A stretch of 53,819 nucleotides of DNA from Nemertoderma westbladi (GCA_032718475.1 JAUCBJ010003843.1:1-53819), one strand, 5' to 3'; positions 19,957 to 31,639 are shown, counted from the first letter of the stretch. Program-made: numbers and translations. The notes: generated from the sequence alone by a model not told the origin.

Positions 19957-21323
19957 CTACTACGATCATTGGTGATCCTCTAGAGGAACTTCTTGAGATC
20001 GAAAGGAACCTCCCGAAGAAATCTCAGACGGAGATTCGACAACTTGAAGCAACAGATGCTATAGTTTGTATACAACCCTCAGAAACCTACCAACCCATAG
20101 ATCCAGATGATTACGATTATAGTGTGGGAGGAAGCGCTCGACCGATTGGAGATCTTATATACGAACGAGTGTGGTACCCTGCCAACACGATGTGTGGTAA
20201 ATGTGGCGTCGCTGGACATCATATGACAAAGTGCAGTGGAAAGCACATTACTACGACTCAGCTAATCTGTGGATGGTGTGGGGATCAAGGGTCTCATACC
20301 TTTTATACTTGCTGGAGATTTATGGCTCAATGTACTTATTGCAATATAAAAGGGCATCGAGCATCTGAATGCCAACTAAGAGACATACCCTATGAACACG
20401 AATCTGTAAAACTCGTGAGAAAATTATTCGATGAGTGGGAAGATTTAGCCGACGAACATGTATCGGCACAAAGAAGACGATTTCCGATGAGGGCGCATCT
20501 TGGATTTTGGGCGGTAAATCCCCAAACGATGATGTCGGAAGGATACATCTCCGCTATGCCCCAATATGACGAACTTATCGAGGTAGTCGATATTTTGCCC
20601 CACGACAGTGGATTCCGAGTAGTGCGCGAGTATCTATTACAAATTCACCCGGATAACAAAAACACGTGGAATTTTCAGAAAGTCGTTAATCGCATTACGT
20701 ATGGTGAATTTGATCGTTTCCGAACTGAAAAGCGGAATAAAGGAGCTTGGTTAACCGTCGCATGGGCGTACCGAGCCGCGTTTTACCACAAACGTATACG
20801 AGCGAGCGTATTCGAGGAAGAGGAGGTCCTAGAGGCGACAAATATACCAGCCACTCCGGTTGCGCCGTCTGCACGTCACCCTCGGGACGACGGACAGGGT
20901 AGGATCATACGGGTCCAGAAAGTGGGCCAACAATTAAAGAAGTCTATTAATATAGAAGAACGCAAGGGAGTTGAGCCGACCATTCGAATTACTCTGGATA
21001 CGGTATCTCTTCCTAGAGAACCAATAGGAGGATCGGGACATACACCAGCTGATCAAAAGGGGGCGCAAGCTGCTCTTGGGTCTGCGTCGTCCGCTTCTCG
21101 CGCGTTCCCAGACGTTCTACCAACTGTAGTGACAACTGATCGGTCACGAGGAGTTGGTCGAGGTTTTGGGATGCCAAATAGACGAATTTGCGAGGAAATA
21201 GTCGCACCGTCTCTCAACGTCCCAAGTAAACCAGTGACTCGCCCCATTAGTCCCATATCGCGAGCAAAGTCACCTGTGCGTAGTTTTCGAGGACGCGGCA
21301 GGGCTCGATCAACTAAGCAATAA
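19809..21323 (+). CDS. Gag-like protein with three zinc knuckles
   Basis: Open frame of 504 codons (open from 19662; no upstream ATG in this phase). It has three CCHC zinc knuckles: CGKCGVAGHHMTKC, CGWCGDQGSHTFYTC (one residue longer before the His) and CTYCNIKGHRASEC. These are typical of retroelement nucleocapsid, which packages element RNA. The middle (GFWAVNPQ ... NTWNFQKVVNRITYGEF) is not recognised. The C-terminus is basic and Arg/Gly/Ser-rich (SFRGRGRARSTKQ), suiting RNA binding. Codon use and base composition match the integrase ORF, and both are bracketed by the same short motif, suggesting one element family. Gag lying downstream of integrase is the reverse of normal order. Confidence 0.72.
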   Translation: MYLRCAGSLIERPSMFTLLPCEGECIVEITDESRQTCAPIGHLGDDFEVTTTIIGDPLEELLEIERNLPKKSQTEIRQLEATDAIVCIQPSETYQPIDPDDYDYSVGGSARPIGDLIYERVWYPANTMCGKCGVAGHHMTKCSGKHITTTQLICGWCGDQGSHTFYTCWRFMAQCTYCNIKGHRASECQLRDIPYEHESVKLVRKLFDEWEDLADEHVSAQRRRFPMRAHLGFWAVNPQTMMSEGYISAMPQYDELIEVVDILPHDSGFRVVREYLLQIHPDNKNTWNFQKVVNRITYGEFDRFRTEKRNKGAWLTVAWAYRAAFYHKRIRASVFEEEEVLEATNIPATPVAPSARHPRDDGQGRIIRVQKVGQQLKKSINIEERKGVEPTIRITLDTVSLPREPIGGSGHTPADQKGAQAALGSASSASRAFPDVLPTVVTTDRSRGVGRGFGMPNRRICEEIVAPSLNVPSKPVTRPISPISRAKSPVRSFRGRGRARSTKQ

Positions 21324-21343
21324 AAGGGAAAGTAAGGATGGAT

Positions 21344-21922
21344 GGAAGACTCGTGAGCCTTTCTTGTGAATTTGTGATTTATTTGAATTTATATTTATAT
21401 TTGTGTTTATTCCGAACTTATGCAATTTGTATTGTTCCGAATTTATGAAATTTAGAAAGTTTATATTTAGAAGGAACTTATATTTGAAAGCGTATGTTTC
21501 ATATTTGAGATGCAAAGGAGTTGATATTATTCTAAACTTATGCAGTTTGTATCTATATTTAGTAAAGATTTATATTTGTAAGAATTTATATTTTATATTT
21601 GTAATTATTCCGAACTTATGCAATTTATATTGTTCCGAATACTATGCAATTTATATCTTATAAGCAGTATTTGTATTTACAGTGAAATAGAAAGTAAGAG
21701 TAGATGGAAGACTCGTGGGCTTTTCTTATAGTTTCATTTGTAAAGTGTTATATTTTGTATTTAGAAAGTTTTATAGTTAGACAGTTTGTGCTTAGAAAGA
21801 CTCATTTTGTAATTATTCCGAACTTATGCAATCTACATTTAGACATGAAAGTATTTGTAATTATTTGAATTTATGCAATATTTGAGATGCAATAGTAGAT
21901 GGAAGACTCGCGAGCCTTTCTT
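21344..21922 (+). repeat. Recurrent AGACTCGCGAGCCTTTC motif bracketing retroelement ORFs
   Basis: Three copies here (21344-21365, 21706-21727, 21901-21922) and two upstream (16665-16685, inside the pol frame just after the chimeric junction; 19243-19264, after the integrase stop). The core in the last copy is the palindrome CTCGCGAG between GGAAGA and CCTTTCTT. The copies follow each ORF end or precede each ORF, so they look like element-boundary or regulatory signals rather than random repeats. Confidence 0.7.
21405..21850 (+). repeat. Degenerate AT-rich repeats after the gag-like ORF
   Basis: Irregular copies of TTCCGAACTTATGCAATTT and TATATTTGTAA-type strings at about 21410, 21434, 21530, 21608, 21634 and 21818. 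Probably element 3' untranslated sequence. Confidence 0.5.
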
Positions 21923-22342
21923 ATTGTTTTCATTTATTTGTATTTGTAATTGTTTGAATTTATGCAATATTGAGATGCAATAGATTTATATTGGTGAATT
22001 TAATTTAGATTTATATTGTACTTACTTAGTAAAACCTTAAATACGTAAAGTTTGAATTCGTAATTATTTTGTATCGAATCATTACGTAGAAAGGAAGTAT
22101 TGTTTGAAATTTAATTGTAAATATGTAAGTACGCCCTAGGTATTCTATAGTTTGATTGATTATTGGTGAAAACCGTATATTTTATGCACGATAATATCCT
22201 GTTTTCATGGAGCGGTATAGAATTATATTCCCTAAATGCCGTGGATTTTCAAAATTTTATTTTTATTCGAATTAACTTTGTAAAAGATTACTTTGAGTCC
22301 TCATTTGTATTTGTTATATCATTTATACGCCTATTGGTCAAG
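21923..22342. other. AT-rich 3' region of the retroelement
   Basis: No gene seen. Composition matches the preceding untranslated repeats. Confidence 0.3.
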
Positions 22343-22420
22343 TGGTTCAGTAGCTCAGTCGGTAGAGCGTTGGAAATTATATGTGTAGTAGGTATTGAGT
22401 TCAAATCCTAGAAAGTGCGA
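22343..22420 (+). other. tRNA-like sequence (Pol III A and B boxes), tRNA pseudogene or SINE head
   Basis: TAGCTCAGTCGGTAGAGC (22351-22368) is a near-consensus tRNA D-arm/A box. GAGTTCAAATCC (22397-22408) is a decayed B box at about tRNA spacing. The acceptor and T stems do not pair well, so it is not a functional tRNA gene. It sits just before the LTR-like segment. Confidence 0.5.
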
Positions 22421-22429
22421 ATTATTTTT

Positions 22430-22787
22430 TGTGCAGAATTTCAACTCATTTAAATTGACCGCTACAAATTAATTGCATTTGTCTGTACCAATAAGACTGT
22501 AGTTATTTGATTGTAACCAATGTCGTGCAAGTTATATATTAGCTGGACCAATAGCTATCTTTAAAAACCTGTTAGAACCTATAGAACAATCGAGAATTTT
22601 CTCGATTGATTGCAGCACAAATTTGCTATATAAAGGTGCGATTTGTTCATTAGTTATCTATCTCACTTCTACTTCTATCTCAATCTGTATATCTCTATCA
22701 ATCTTTCTGTCTTATTTCAGATTACATTGTTTATTGTATAATAGTTATTATTTGATTTTGTAATAAAAGTTAGAAATACTTGTCACA
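22430..22787 (+). promoter_or_regulatory. LTR-like segment with TATA box and poly(A) signal
   Basis: Begins TGTGCAG and ends TTGTCACA (TG...CA). Contains a 22-nt near-continuous inverted repeat CAATCGAGAA-TT-TTCTCGATTG (22587-22608), a strong TATA box TATATAAAGG (22627-22636), a pyrimidine-rich stretch, and AATAAA (22762-22767) about 130 bp after the TATA box. This spacing suits U3-R-U5 of an LTR. No second copy is found in the window and no primer-binding site follows, so it could be a solo or 3' LTR of the BEL/Pao element or an unrelated promoter. Confidence 0.45.
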
Positions 22788-24126
22788 TCTGCCCTTTTCT
22801 ATCTGTTTTACCATGCTTCACCACGGTGAACCCAGCTAAGGGACAGGATGGCCGGCTAGAGATCGGGCCGCAGCAATGAACGGGAACATCAAGGGAATGT
22901 AGACAGGAGACAACCCGCAATACCATCTTAGTTATTCGCCCATCGCCTGAAAGGTTAGACAGCGTTCGACGCCTTGCTACCTAAGCGTAAGACCAAAGAT
23001 CAAAAGGTAGAAGTAGTGACACGCTGTAAGCCTAAAATTACATCTTAGGGACTGTACTGTTTTAATTCAGGAAAAAACCGCAGTAGACCTTCATATTCCT
23101 ACGGGGGGGGGGAGAGCAGGCAGAGATACTAGTATGCAGATAGGACGTAGGCACACCGGTATGAAGCATACAAATTGGTAGGGTGCAGCAAACTGTACGC
23201 CTAACTCTTGCTAAGTGCAGGTGCGTTTGCGACTATTTGTAGTACAACGGTGTCCATTGCATCAGAACTTGTAGGCTAGGAGGGTTGCTGTGTTTCACCT
23301 GAATTAGGATTGTACCGTTCAGGCGGTAGGGCAGTTTACAACTAGGCGCAAATAAATTGAGGCTATTAGGGATATACTAACATCTACCGTGTCCCCGCCA
23401 ACGTCCTGATAGGAAGTTACCCAGCCTACCTAGGTGACTAAAATTCCAGATAAGAGCCAGGATAGCTATTAGTAACTGTACGCCTACAGTAGTAAACTAA
23501 CACATCTCTTCTTAGTATTAGGGACCTGGTACCTAAAATTGCCGAATTCTGGGCGTAGCATTAACTTTATGCCTGAATTTGAGTCCTGGAAATACGCAAG
23601 AGGGGAAGGAACCTTATCATTCGTGAGTATTGGACCTACAAGTTAAAAAATTAGAATATTCGTAAAATGCACACCGTACCCAGTAATTATATATGTGAAG
23701 GAGCAAACTGCTTTTGACCGTTCAGAATTAACACACGCGCGTTAGAAATTATTTACACCTCAAAATATATAAAATTAACTTTTGTCCTTACTGCGCTTTG
23801 CCCGCTAGTTAGACATCTCCAAATCTCTGCACCTAGCTAGCGTCCCTTTCGCCCAACCATATAAATCACACCGCGGCAAAGTATACGAGCCCCTTAGTCC
23901 GTCAGTGAGTCAGCTTGATTTTAGGATTCGCTGCGCGGGATTTTGTTTTATCGAAGTTTGTCTGCTCGTAGACTGTTTTCTGCCTCACCGGTTATAAGAG
24001 ATCGATACTGCAATATACTCGCTTACTTAGAGTTTACTGTTTTGGTGAGAAGGTCGGATTTATGATTTGATTCACAAACTTTACAGTAAGATATTGCAGG
24101 TATTGTTACTGTCTCTTCCAATATAC
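22788..24126. other. Unannotated sequence
   Basis: No coding signature. A TATA-like CATATAAATC near 23859 lies ~265 bp before the LINE fragment, with GC-richer sequence after it; a core promoter is possible but unsupported. Confidence 0.25.
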
Positions 24127-24290
24127 ACTGTCTACCTATCTGCAGAAGGATTGATTTTAAGTTCGCAACACTAGTTTATAAGTGTCTACACGGTTTGGCG
24201 CCAGACTACCTAGCGAATCTACTCGTTAAATATGAGCCTCGTCGTACCCTGGGATCACCGAATCTGAATTTATTGTATGAACCTTGTTTA
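24127..24290 (+). mobile_element. 3' end of a second LINE family (CR1/L2-like pol tail)
   Basis: Reads HCLPICRRIDFKFATLV, then YKCLHGLAPDYLANLL, then LGSPNLNLL. This is the conserved tail of CR1/L2-like reverse transcriptases (LHWLP..RI.FKI...YK.LHG.AP.YL). About 54 codons are open. W to C in LHWLP suggests decay. No polymerase motifs are present, so it is a short 3' remnant. Confidence 0.7.
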
Positions 24291-26074
24291 TTTATTTATT
24301 GTATGTTATTGTATGTTATCAGCTTGTAAATTTATGGCCAATATAGGTCTAATATACGTTGATATAATGACACAAATGTAAAATATATATTTTATATTTT
24401 TCCACTTGTGTTTATCATTAAAAGAAAAGTTATAACTAATTTAATAAAATTATACATTTATAAATTACATGCAAAATTAATTGGACTATGAATAAATATA
24501 TTAATCAAAAGTCTTTCAGAAATTTATAAATATATTTTTAGAAAACATTACTTACTTAACTAAATATAGAATAATAACTGGAACACAATTCAATTAAATC
24601 ACATTAACTCAACAGAATATACAAATAAATATTAAAAAGTAATGAATAGGGTTAGCTCACAATACTGATGCTACAATAATTATTAGCTGAACATCTGACT
24701 TGGTTTCCTGTCACCGTTACATATCTGTGTTACATATGAATGTAAGTATAGGAACGAACCCCCTGTGTATCCAATACAGAACCCCGAGGTTTACCAAGTC
24801 TGTAACCAATCCACTGATCGCTGTAATTAATGCTAAATATATCCCTTATAAAGATATAAATAGCTGAACTGGTGATTTTGGGTGCAGAATGGAGTGCGAT
24901 TGTCCAAACAGAGTTGATAGTTTAGTAACACGGACGGACGTACAATGACATAGGGTTGTCGGGTAACTTTAGGGAAACCACAACCAGCCACAGTGGGACC
25001 GAGATAATTAGAATAGATTAGATAAACATATAACATTATAGTAGTTCTGAATGGGAACCAACTCCGTTACACTCATTGTAAACCAATGTTTTATTGGTTA
25101 AAGAACCGATTGGTTAATAATATAACCAATGGGAACCTCTGAGTTATAATTAAAACGTTTTATTAGTGGATGGTCCAGGTTTGTGTCTACCAAAGAGACG
25201 TAGGAGATACACAGGCATTACTCGAATACTCAATATGGGAATAATATTGAACAAAAACGAATTAAAATGAAAATCAATTGAGGGAAATTTATATCATTTA
25301 TGTATTTATATCTGATATAAATTAAATATTTTAGATCTAATTTTAGCGAAAATTGCGAGCTCTCCCTATGCAAAATAATTAAATCTTTGTTATTATTTAT
25401 AAAATTAATTAATATTTATAATTTAAATAAAGATAAGAAAAATTCCCATAATATAAATTATTACATAAACCTATTTATAATACTGGCCCTCAACATCAAT
25501 ACTATTAAATATTTTCGGTAACTGAATATAATATTCTGTAAGATCCGGGATTGAACTGGTGTTATTCAATCAATTGATCTGATCTTCTTTTGAATACTTA
25601 GTATAGTTTAAGTTTAGAACATCGGAACTACTGTCTGTCTGTAGGGTTGGATTACTTTATTGGGATGTTATTTGTTAATTTGTTGATTTGTTATAATAAA
25701 GTTTCTCTTCTCTGATATTCCAATATTATATATATAATAATCTGCTTCTGTTTTCTTATATTCCAAATGGCATCTTGTTTGGTTTGCGATTATTCTGTAA
25801 ATATAGGAATTAAATAGGTCCATAAAATTTGTATATTATTGAAACTTTTTTTTATGTTACATTTCTTTATATAATATTTAATTTATTTCGAATATGCACC
25901 AAACAATACCCCCCACCAACAGTCAACATGTATTAATTGACCAAGTAGAAAAGGGCGGGAAATTTAAAACTATCAGTATGATAGGCCCTAGTGATATAAG
26001 GCGGGAAATTTAAAACGATTTCAACATTGAAACTATTTCAATGCAACTAAATAGTACAGTAATAATTTTAAGGA
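24291..26074. other. Long AT-rich stretch without recognised features
   Basis: No gene or element termini seen on either strand. Confidence 0.3.
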
Positions 26075-26365
26075 GCATTTCTAACATTCTAAAAGGAGAA
26101 ATTTCTTCCTGACTGAAAACCAAAATTAGTTCTAGAGGCCTTTTATCACTCAATGTAGCTCACCTTAATATATCGAAGATTCAACTCCTTAAATAAATCG
26201 GATTGTTGGTCTAGTTGGAATATAAGATATGTTGCCGAAATCTCAATGTTAAATAATAATCTGTCAGAGTTGAACTGAAGTTGTTGATTTAGAATTCAAG
26301 AGTTGATACTTGTCTGGAAAATAGCAAAACGGAAAAATAATATTATGATTTCATATTAAAAATCC
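26075..26365 (+). repeat. Diverged direct repeat flanking LINE copy 4 (partner 29222-29465)
   Basis: ATTTCTAACATTCTAAA, CTCACCTTAATATATCGAAG and AATATTATGATTTCATAT occur in the same order and spacing at 29222-29465 with many substitutions. An older duplicated sequence therefore lies on both sides of LINE copy 4. Confidence 0.55.
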
Positions 26366-26548
26366 CTCCCAGCCCAGTGTAAAAATTGACATTTTCATCA
26401 GCAATATACAGTATATTTAAATTCGACGTTCGTACGAGTTAGTAATTCATTCATATGAGTTTGTAAAAAGTATTTCTTTCTTTCATGTCCCTTTAGGGGC
26501 TACGTAAATAAAGATTAGCTTATCTAACAATGAATTTGAATGAATTTG

Positions 26549-27542
26549 AGAGACTTCTCCGTGGAAATGAGAATGGGTTCCGTAAAGGTCGTGGGACCAT
26601 GAAGCCCGTTTTGGCACTTAGAAGGATAATTTAAGAGTTATCAAAAAAGAAAGACAGGCATCTGGCTGTTATCTTTGTTGACTTCTTCAAGGCTTTTGAT
26701 TCAGTCTCTCGCTCATGTATGTTCAGCATACTTTCATTATATGGGATTCCTGATGAAATTATTGCAGCAATCAGATCAGTATACGATGGTTCGACAACAT
26801 TTGAGTCTACTGTTGACGGTGACACAGAACCATTTGAAGTGTTATGGGGCGTCCTCCAAGGAGACACACTTGCACCATTCTTGTTCATTATTGTGGTTGA
26901 CTATGTTCTACGCATGTCCTTAGATCATCATAATGATGATGGGGTGATCATAACTCCACCTATTGGCTCCAGAAGTCGAGGAAATCCTGCCAAGTACCTA
27001 ACTGATCTAAACTTTGCTGATGACTTAGGATTACTCTCAGAATCACTAGAGCGAGCCCAACGGCTCCTCAGCTCATTAGAACATGCTGCTTCTAGTTTTG
27101 GTCTTTTTATTGACTCCAAAAAGACCAATTTTGACATTTAACTTTGAAAGTCCTCAGCATGTCTCTGACCGGTTGAGCAAAAGCTCAAAGGATGGTATGC
27201 TTGAGCATGTGGATGACTTCTGTTACCTGGGAGTATGGATCCGGAAGTCAGGTGAGGACCTTCGAATACCTAAGGGAAAGGCATGGGCTGGGCTGCCTTG
27301 AATAGGCTTTCCAGGATTTGGAAGTCACAGAGAATTAATCGAAATCTTAAGGTCCGATTATTTAGAGCAGCAGTAGTTCCAGTACTCCTCTATGGGAGTC
27401 CATGCTGGGCTCTAACTGCTGAGGACACCAAATCTCTGGATGACACATTCACAAGAATGCTACGCCGGGTTCGTTGTATAAAGTACAATGCACACATCTT
27501 CAACCAGACACTATATAACATTGGAGGTGTCTCATTGTTTCC
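26549..27542 (+). pseudogene. Broken LINE reverse transcriptase
   Basis: Contains motif A (FVDFFKAFDSV), an intact motif B (WGVLQGDTLAPFLF) and a FADD box, spread over several frames. There is a TAA in the normally conserved RRIIEELSKKK stretch near 26632, and frameshifts near 27130 and 27290. Useful as the reference showing the six bases missing in copy 1. Confidence 0.75.
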
Positions 27543-28993
27543 CACCACCCTCCGTGAACGCCGAGCTCTATGGTACTATACCACCTGTATCAACCACCCT
27601 CCGTGAACGCCGAGCTCTATGGTAATATACCACCTGTATCAACCACCCTCCGTGAACGCCGAGCTCTATGGTACTATACCATTATGAATCAACCACCCTC
27701 CGTGAACGCCGAGCTCTATGGTACTATACCACCTGTATCAACCACCCTCCGTGAACGCAGAGCTCTATGGTACTATACCATCTGTATCAACCACCCTCCG
27801 TGAACGCCGAGCTCTATGGTACTATACCACCTGTATCAACCACCCTCCGTGAACGCAGAGCTCCATGGTACTATACCACCTGTTTCAACCACCCTCCGTG
27901 AACGCCGAGCTCTATGGTACTATACCACCTGTATCAACCACCCTCCGTGAACGCCGAGCTCTATGGTACTATACAACCTGTATCAACCACCCTCCGTGAA
28001 CGCCGAGCTCTATGGTACTATACCATCTGTTTCAACCACCCTCCGTGAACGCCGAGCTCTATGGTACTATACCACCTGTATCAACCACCCTCCGTGAACG
28101 CCGAGCTCTATGGTACTATACCATCTGTATCAACCACCCTCCGTGAATGCCGAACTCTATGGTACTATACCACCTGTACCAACCACCCTCCGTGAACGCC
28201 GAGCTCTATGGTACTATACCACCTGTTTCAACCACCCTCCGTGAACGCCGAGCTCTATGGTACTATACCACCTGTATCAACCACCCTCCGTGAACGCCGA
28301 GCTCTATGGTACTATACCACCTGTATCAACCGCCCTCCGTGAACGCCGAGCTCTATGGTACTATACCACCTGTTTCAACCACCCTCCGTGAACGCCGAGC
28401 TCTATGGTACTATACCACCTGTATCAACCACCCTCCGTGAATGCCGAACTCTATGGTACTATACCACCTGTATCAACCACCCTCCGTGAATGCCGAACTC
28501 TATGGTACTATACCACCTGTACCAACCACCCTCCGTGAACGCCGAGCTCTATGGTACTATACCACCTGTATCAACCACCCTCCGTGAACGCCGAGCTCTA
28601 TGGTACTATACCATCTGTATCAACCACCCTCCGTGAATGCCGAACTCTATGGTACTATACCACCTGTATCAACCACCCTCCGTGAATGCCGAACTCTATG
28701 GTACTATACCACCTGTATCAACCACCCTCCGTGAATGCCGAACTCTATGGTACTATACCACCTGTATCAACCACCCTCCGTGAATGCCGAACTCTATGGT
28801 ACTATACCACCTGTACCAACCACCCTCCGTGAACGCCGAGCTCTATGGTACTATACCACCTGTATCAACCACCCTCCGTGAACGCCGAGCTCTATGGTAC
28901 TATACCATCTGTATCAACCACCCTCCGTGAACGCCGAGCTCTATGGTACTATACTATATGTATCAACCACCCTCCGTGAACGCCGAGCTCTAT
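27543..28993 (+). repeat. 49-bp minisatellite, about 30 copies
   Basis: The unit begins ACCACCCTCCGTGAACGCCG, continues AGCTCTATGGTACTATACC and ends ACCTGTATCA. Units starting at 27551, 27600 and 27649 show the exact period. Variants (TGAATGCCGAACTC; CTGTACC) recur in the same order in several blocks, showing multi-unit copying. Because 49 is not divisible by three, frames rotate, giving short spurious ORFs. Confidence 0.95.
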
Positions 28994-28995
28994 GA

Positions 28996-29053
28996 CATAT
29001 GACTTACGTTATATGTACAGTACATACGTTCATATAACGTAGGTTCACATATG
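28996..29053. repeat. Hairpin at the minisatellite/LINE junction
   Basis: CATATGACTTACGTTATATG (28996-29015) faces CATATAACGTAGG..CACATATG (29031-29053), imperfectly complementary, with a 15-nt loop. It is not present in other LINE copies, so it entered with the minisatellite. Confidence 0.65.
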
Positions 29054-29221
29054 ACGTTCTTGAGAAGCATCTTAAAAGATACTGGCCTTGAAGATGCGGA
29101 TGATCTAGCAAATGTCATGGGTGATAGGGAGTTGTGGTGGCGCAATTTTATCGTCAAGCAGGCACAACATTCTTTAAAATGCAGCTGCAATGCAGCATGC
29201 CGATCCTAGTAGTAGTATCCG

Positions 29222-29465
29222 AAGAATTTCTAACGTTCTAAACAGAGACAATCTTTGTGAGAAATAGTTGTGGGTGTTGGTTTTTCAACTCACCTGAATA
29301 TATCGAAGCTGCACCACCAAATAGGTGGGGTGATATAGTTTATGTCCTGCTGGCTGTTCTGAGAATTTGAGCTGATTTCATTAAGTTATAGATTTAGAAA
29401 CATTCTAGATAGTTGTTATCTGAAATATAACAAAAATTAAATATTATGATTTCATATAAAATATT
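29222..29465 (+). repeat. Diverged direct repeat, partner of 26075-26365
   Basis: See partner. It starts a few bases after the LINE tail. Confidence 0.55.
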
Positions 29466-30206
29466 TTTATTAGCTAATCTAACAGATTAGTTTAACAAAC
29501 TATGTGGAACTTAATAAACTCTTATCTGCTTTTGAATCTTAATAGCAATAACCAATACCGATTATTGACAAGTAAACGTTGTTTTTTTACGTTTAATTTT
29601 AAATTGTTTTAAAGTATAATGTTGTTTGCTGCAATTTTAAGTTCATATTGTCGACATTTATAATTTTTCGAGTTTTATATTTTACACCCAGCTGCTATAC
29701 TTACTTTAGTATTTATTTAGTTAGTGGCGACCAACTGGAGTTTGTAAGTGTTGAATCACTTTAAGTTACACGAAATGTTCCAGTTCTTTCATTGAATTCA
29801 CAAATTGTGTTTCTTTTTGCGGCAGATTTAATCTATAAATAAATTAGGAATAATCAATGTCATTTAATACAGAATTGAAGCATAGTCGCTAAATAAATAT
29901 ATAATATAATAAATATATATATATAAATAAATCGTAGTAAGACATTCAAGGAGACAGTTCATGCGTTAGTAGACGCGGAATTTGCGCGATTTCGCGCTTG
30001 TTCGCATAAAACCTGACCAGTAATTAAGTTCAATTTCAGTTCCCAGATAGGGGTTCCTATTGCCTACAGGTAATTATTACTTACCAGTAATTATAGTTCC
30101 ATTTAAGTTCTCAGAATGCGGTTCCAAATACAACGTAACGTATAGAGTCTTTTATTAATTCCTGAACGATACCAGCTTCAAAGTTGTTTCAAAGATCTGC
30201 AGGTTT
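29466..30206. other. AT-rich spacer
   Basis: No gene seen. An inverted pair CAGGTAATTATTACTTACC lies near 30067-30085. Confidence 0.3.
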
Positions 30207-31639
30207 CGGTTAGAGTTTCACAGTCTGGTAGTCTTCTGTTAGAGTTTCACAGTCTGGCAGTCTTCTGTTAGATTTTCACAGTCTGGCAGTCTTCTGTTAG
30301 AGTTTCACATTCTGGTAGTCTTCTGTTAGAGTTTCACAGTCTGGCAGTCTTCTGTTAAAGTTTCACAGTCTGTTAGTCTTCTGTTAGAGTTTCACAATCT
30401 GGTAGTCTTCTGTTAGAGTTTCACAGTCTGGCAGTCTTCTGATAGAGTTTCACAGACAGGCAGTCTTCTGTTAGAGTTTCACAGTCTGGCGGTCTTCTGT
30501 TAGAGTTTCACAGGCTGGCACTCTTCTGATAGAGTTTCATGGTCAGGCAGTCTTCTGTTAGAGTTTCACAGTCTGGCAGTCTTCTGTTAGAGTTTCTCAG
30601 TCTGGCAGTCTTCTAATATAGTTTCACAGTCTGGCAGACTTCTGTTAGAGTTTCACAGTCAGGCAGTCTTCTGTTAGAGTTTCACAGTCTGGCAGTCTTC
30701 TGTTAGAGTTTCACAGTCTGTCAGTCTTCTGTTAGAATTTCACAGTCTGGCAGTCTTCTGTTAGAGTATCACAGTCTGGCAGTCTTCTGATAGAGTTTCA
30801 CAGTCAGGCAGTCTTCTGTTAGAGTTTCACAGTCTGGCGGTCTTCTGTTAGAGTTTCACAGGCTGGCACTCTTCTGATAGAGTTTCAAGGTCAGGCAGTC
30901 TTCTGTTAGAGTTTCACAGTCTGGCAGTCTTCTGTTAGAGTTTCACAGTTTGGCAGTCTTCTGTTATAGTTTCACAGTCTGGCAGTCTTCTGTTAGAGTT
31001 TCACAGTCAGGCAGTCTTCTGTTAGAGTTTCACAGTCTGGCACTCTTCTGATAGAATTTCACAGTCTGGCAGTCTTCTGTTAGAGTTTCACAGTCTGGCA
31101 GTCTTCTGTTAGAGTTTCACAGTCAGGCAGTCTTCTGTTAGAGTTTCACAGTCTGGCACTCTTCTGATAGAATTTCACAGTCTGGCAGTCTTCTGTTAGA
31201 GTTTCACAGTCTCGCAGTCTTCTGTTAGAGTTTCACAGTAAGGCAGTCTTCTGTTAGAGTTTCACAGTCTGGCACTCTTCTGATAGAATTTCACAGTCTG
31301 GCAGTCTTCTGATAGAGTTTCACAGTCTGGCAGTCTTCTGTTAGAGTTTCACAGTCTGGCAGTCTTCTGTTAGAGTTTCACAGTCAAGCAGTCTTCTGTT
31401 AGAGTTTCACAGTCTGGCACTCTTCTGATAGAGTTTCACAGTCTGGCAGTCTTCTGTTAGAGTTTCACAGTCTGGCAGTCTTTGTTAGAGTTTCACAGTT
31501 TAGCAGTCTTCTGTTATAGTTTCACAGTCTGGCAGTCTTCTGTTAGAGTTTCACAGTCTGGCAGTCTTCTGTTAGAGTTTCACAGTCTGGCAGTCTTCTG
31601 TTAGAGTTTCACAGTCTGACAGTCTTCTGTTAGAGTTTC
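30207..31639 (+). repeat. 29-bp minisatellite, about 49 copies (continues at 33276-33335)
   Basis: The unit is AGAGTTTCACAGTCTGGC then AGTCTTCTGTT, with variants (GTCAGGC, CTGATAG). It is cut by LINE copy 5 and resumes directly after it for about two more units. Confidence 0.95.

Larger units (their letters stand above)
26549..29215 (+). mobile_element. RTE-type LINE copy 4, split by a 49-bp minisatellite
   Basis: LINE sequence runs from 26549 (GAGACTTCTCCGTGGAAATG, RT motif region GFRKGRGTMKP) to about 27542, then resumes at about 29054 (TTCTTGAGAAGCATC) and ends with the standard 3' UTR and (AGT)n at 29215. About 130 bp of the reverse-transcriptase C-terminus are replaced by a minisatellite and a hairpin. 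Confidence 0.85.

Noticed and set aside
22343-22420. Functional tRNA gene
   Set aside because: A and B boxes are recognisable but the acceptor and T stems do not pair, so only a tRNA-like or SINE-derived sequence is claimed.
27543-31639. Regular arrays (49 bp and 29 bp) considered as CRISPR-like
   Set aside because: Units are contiguous with no unique spacers, and the DNA is eukaryotic. They are minisatellites.
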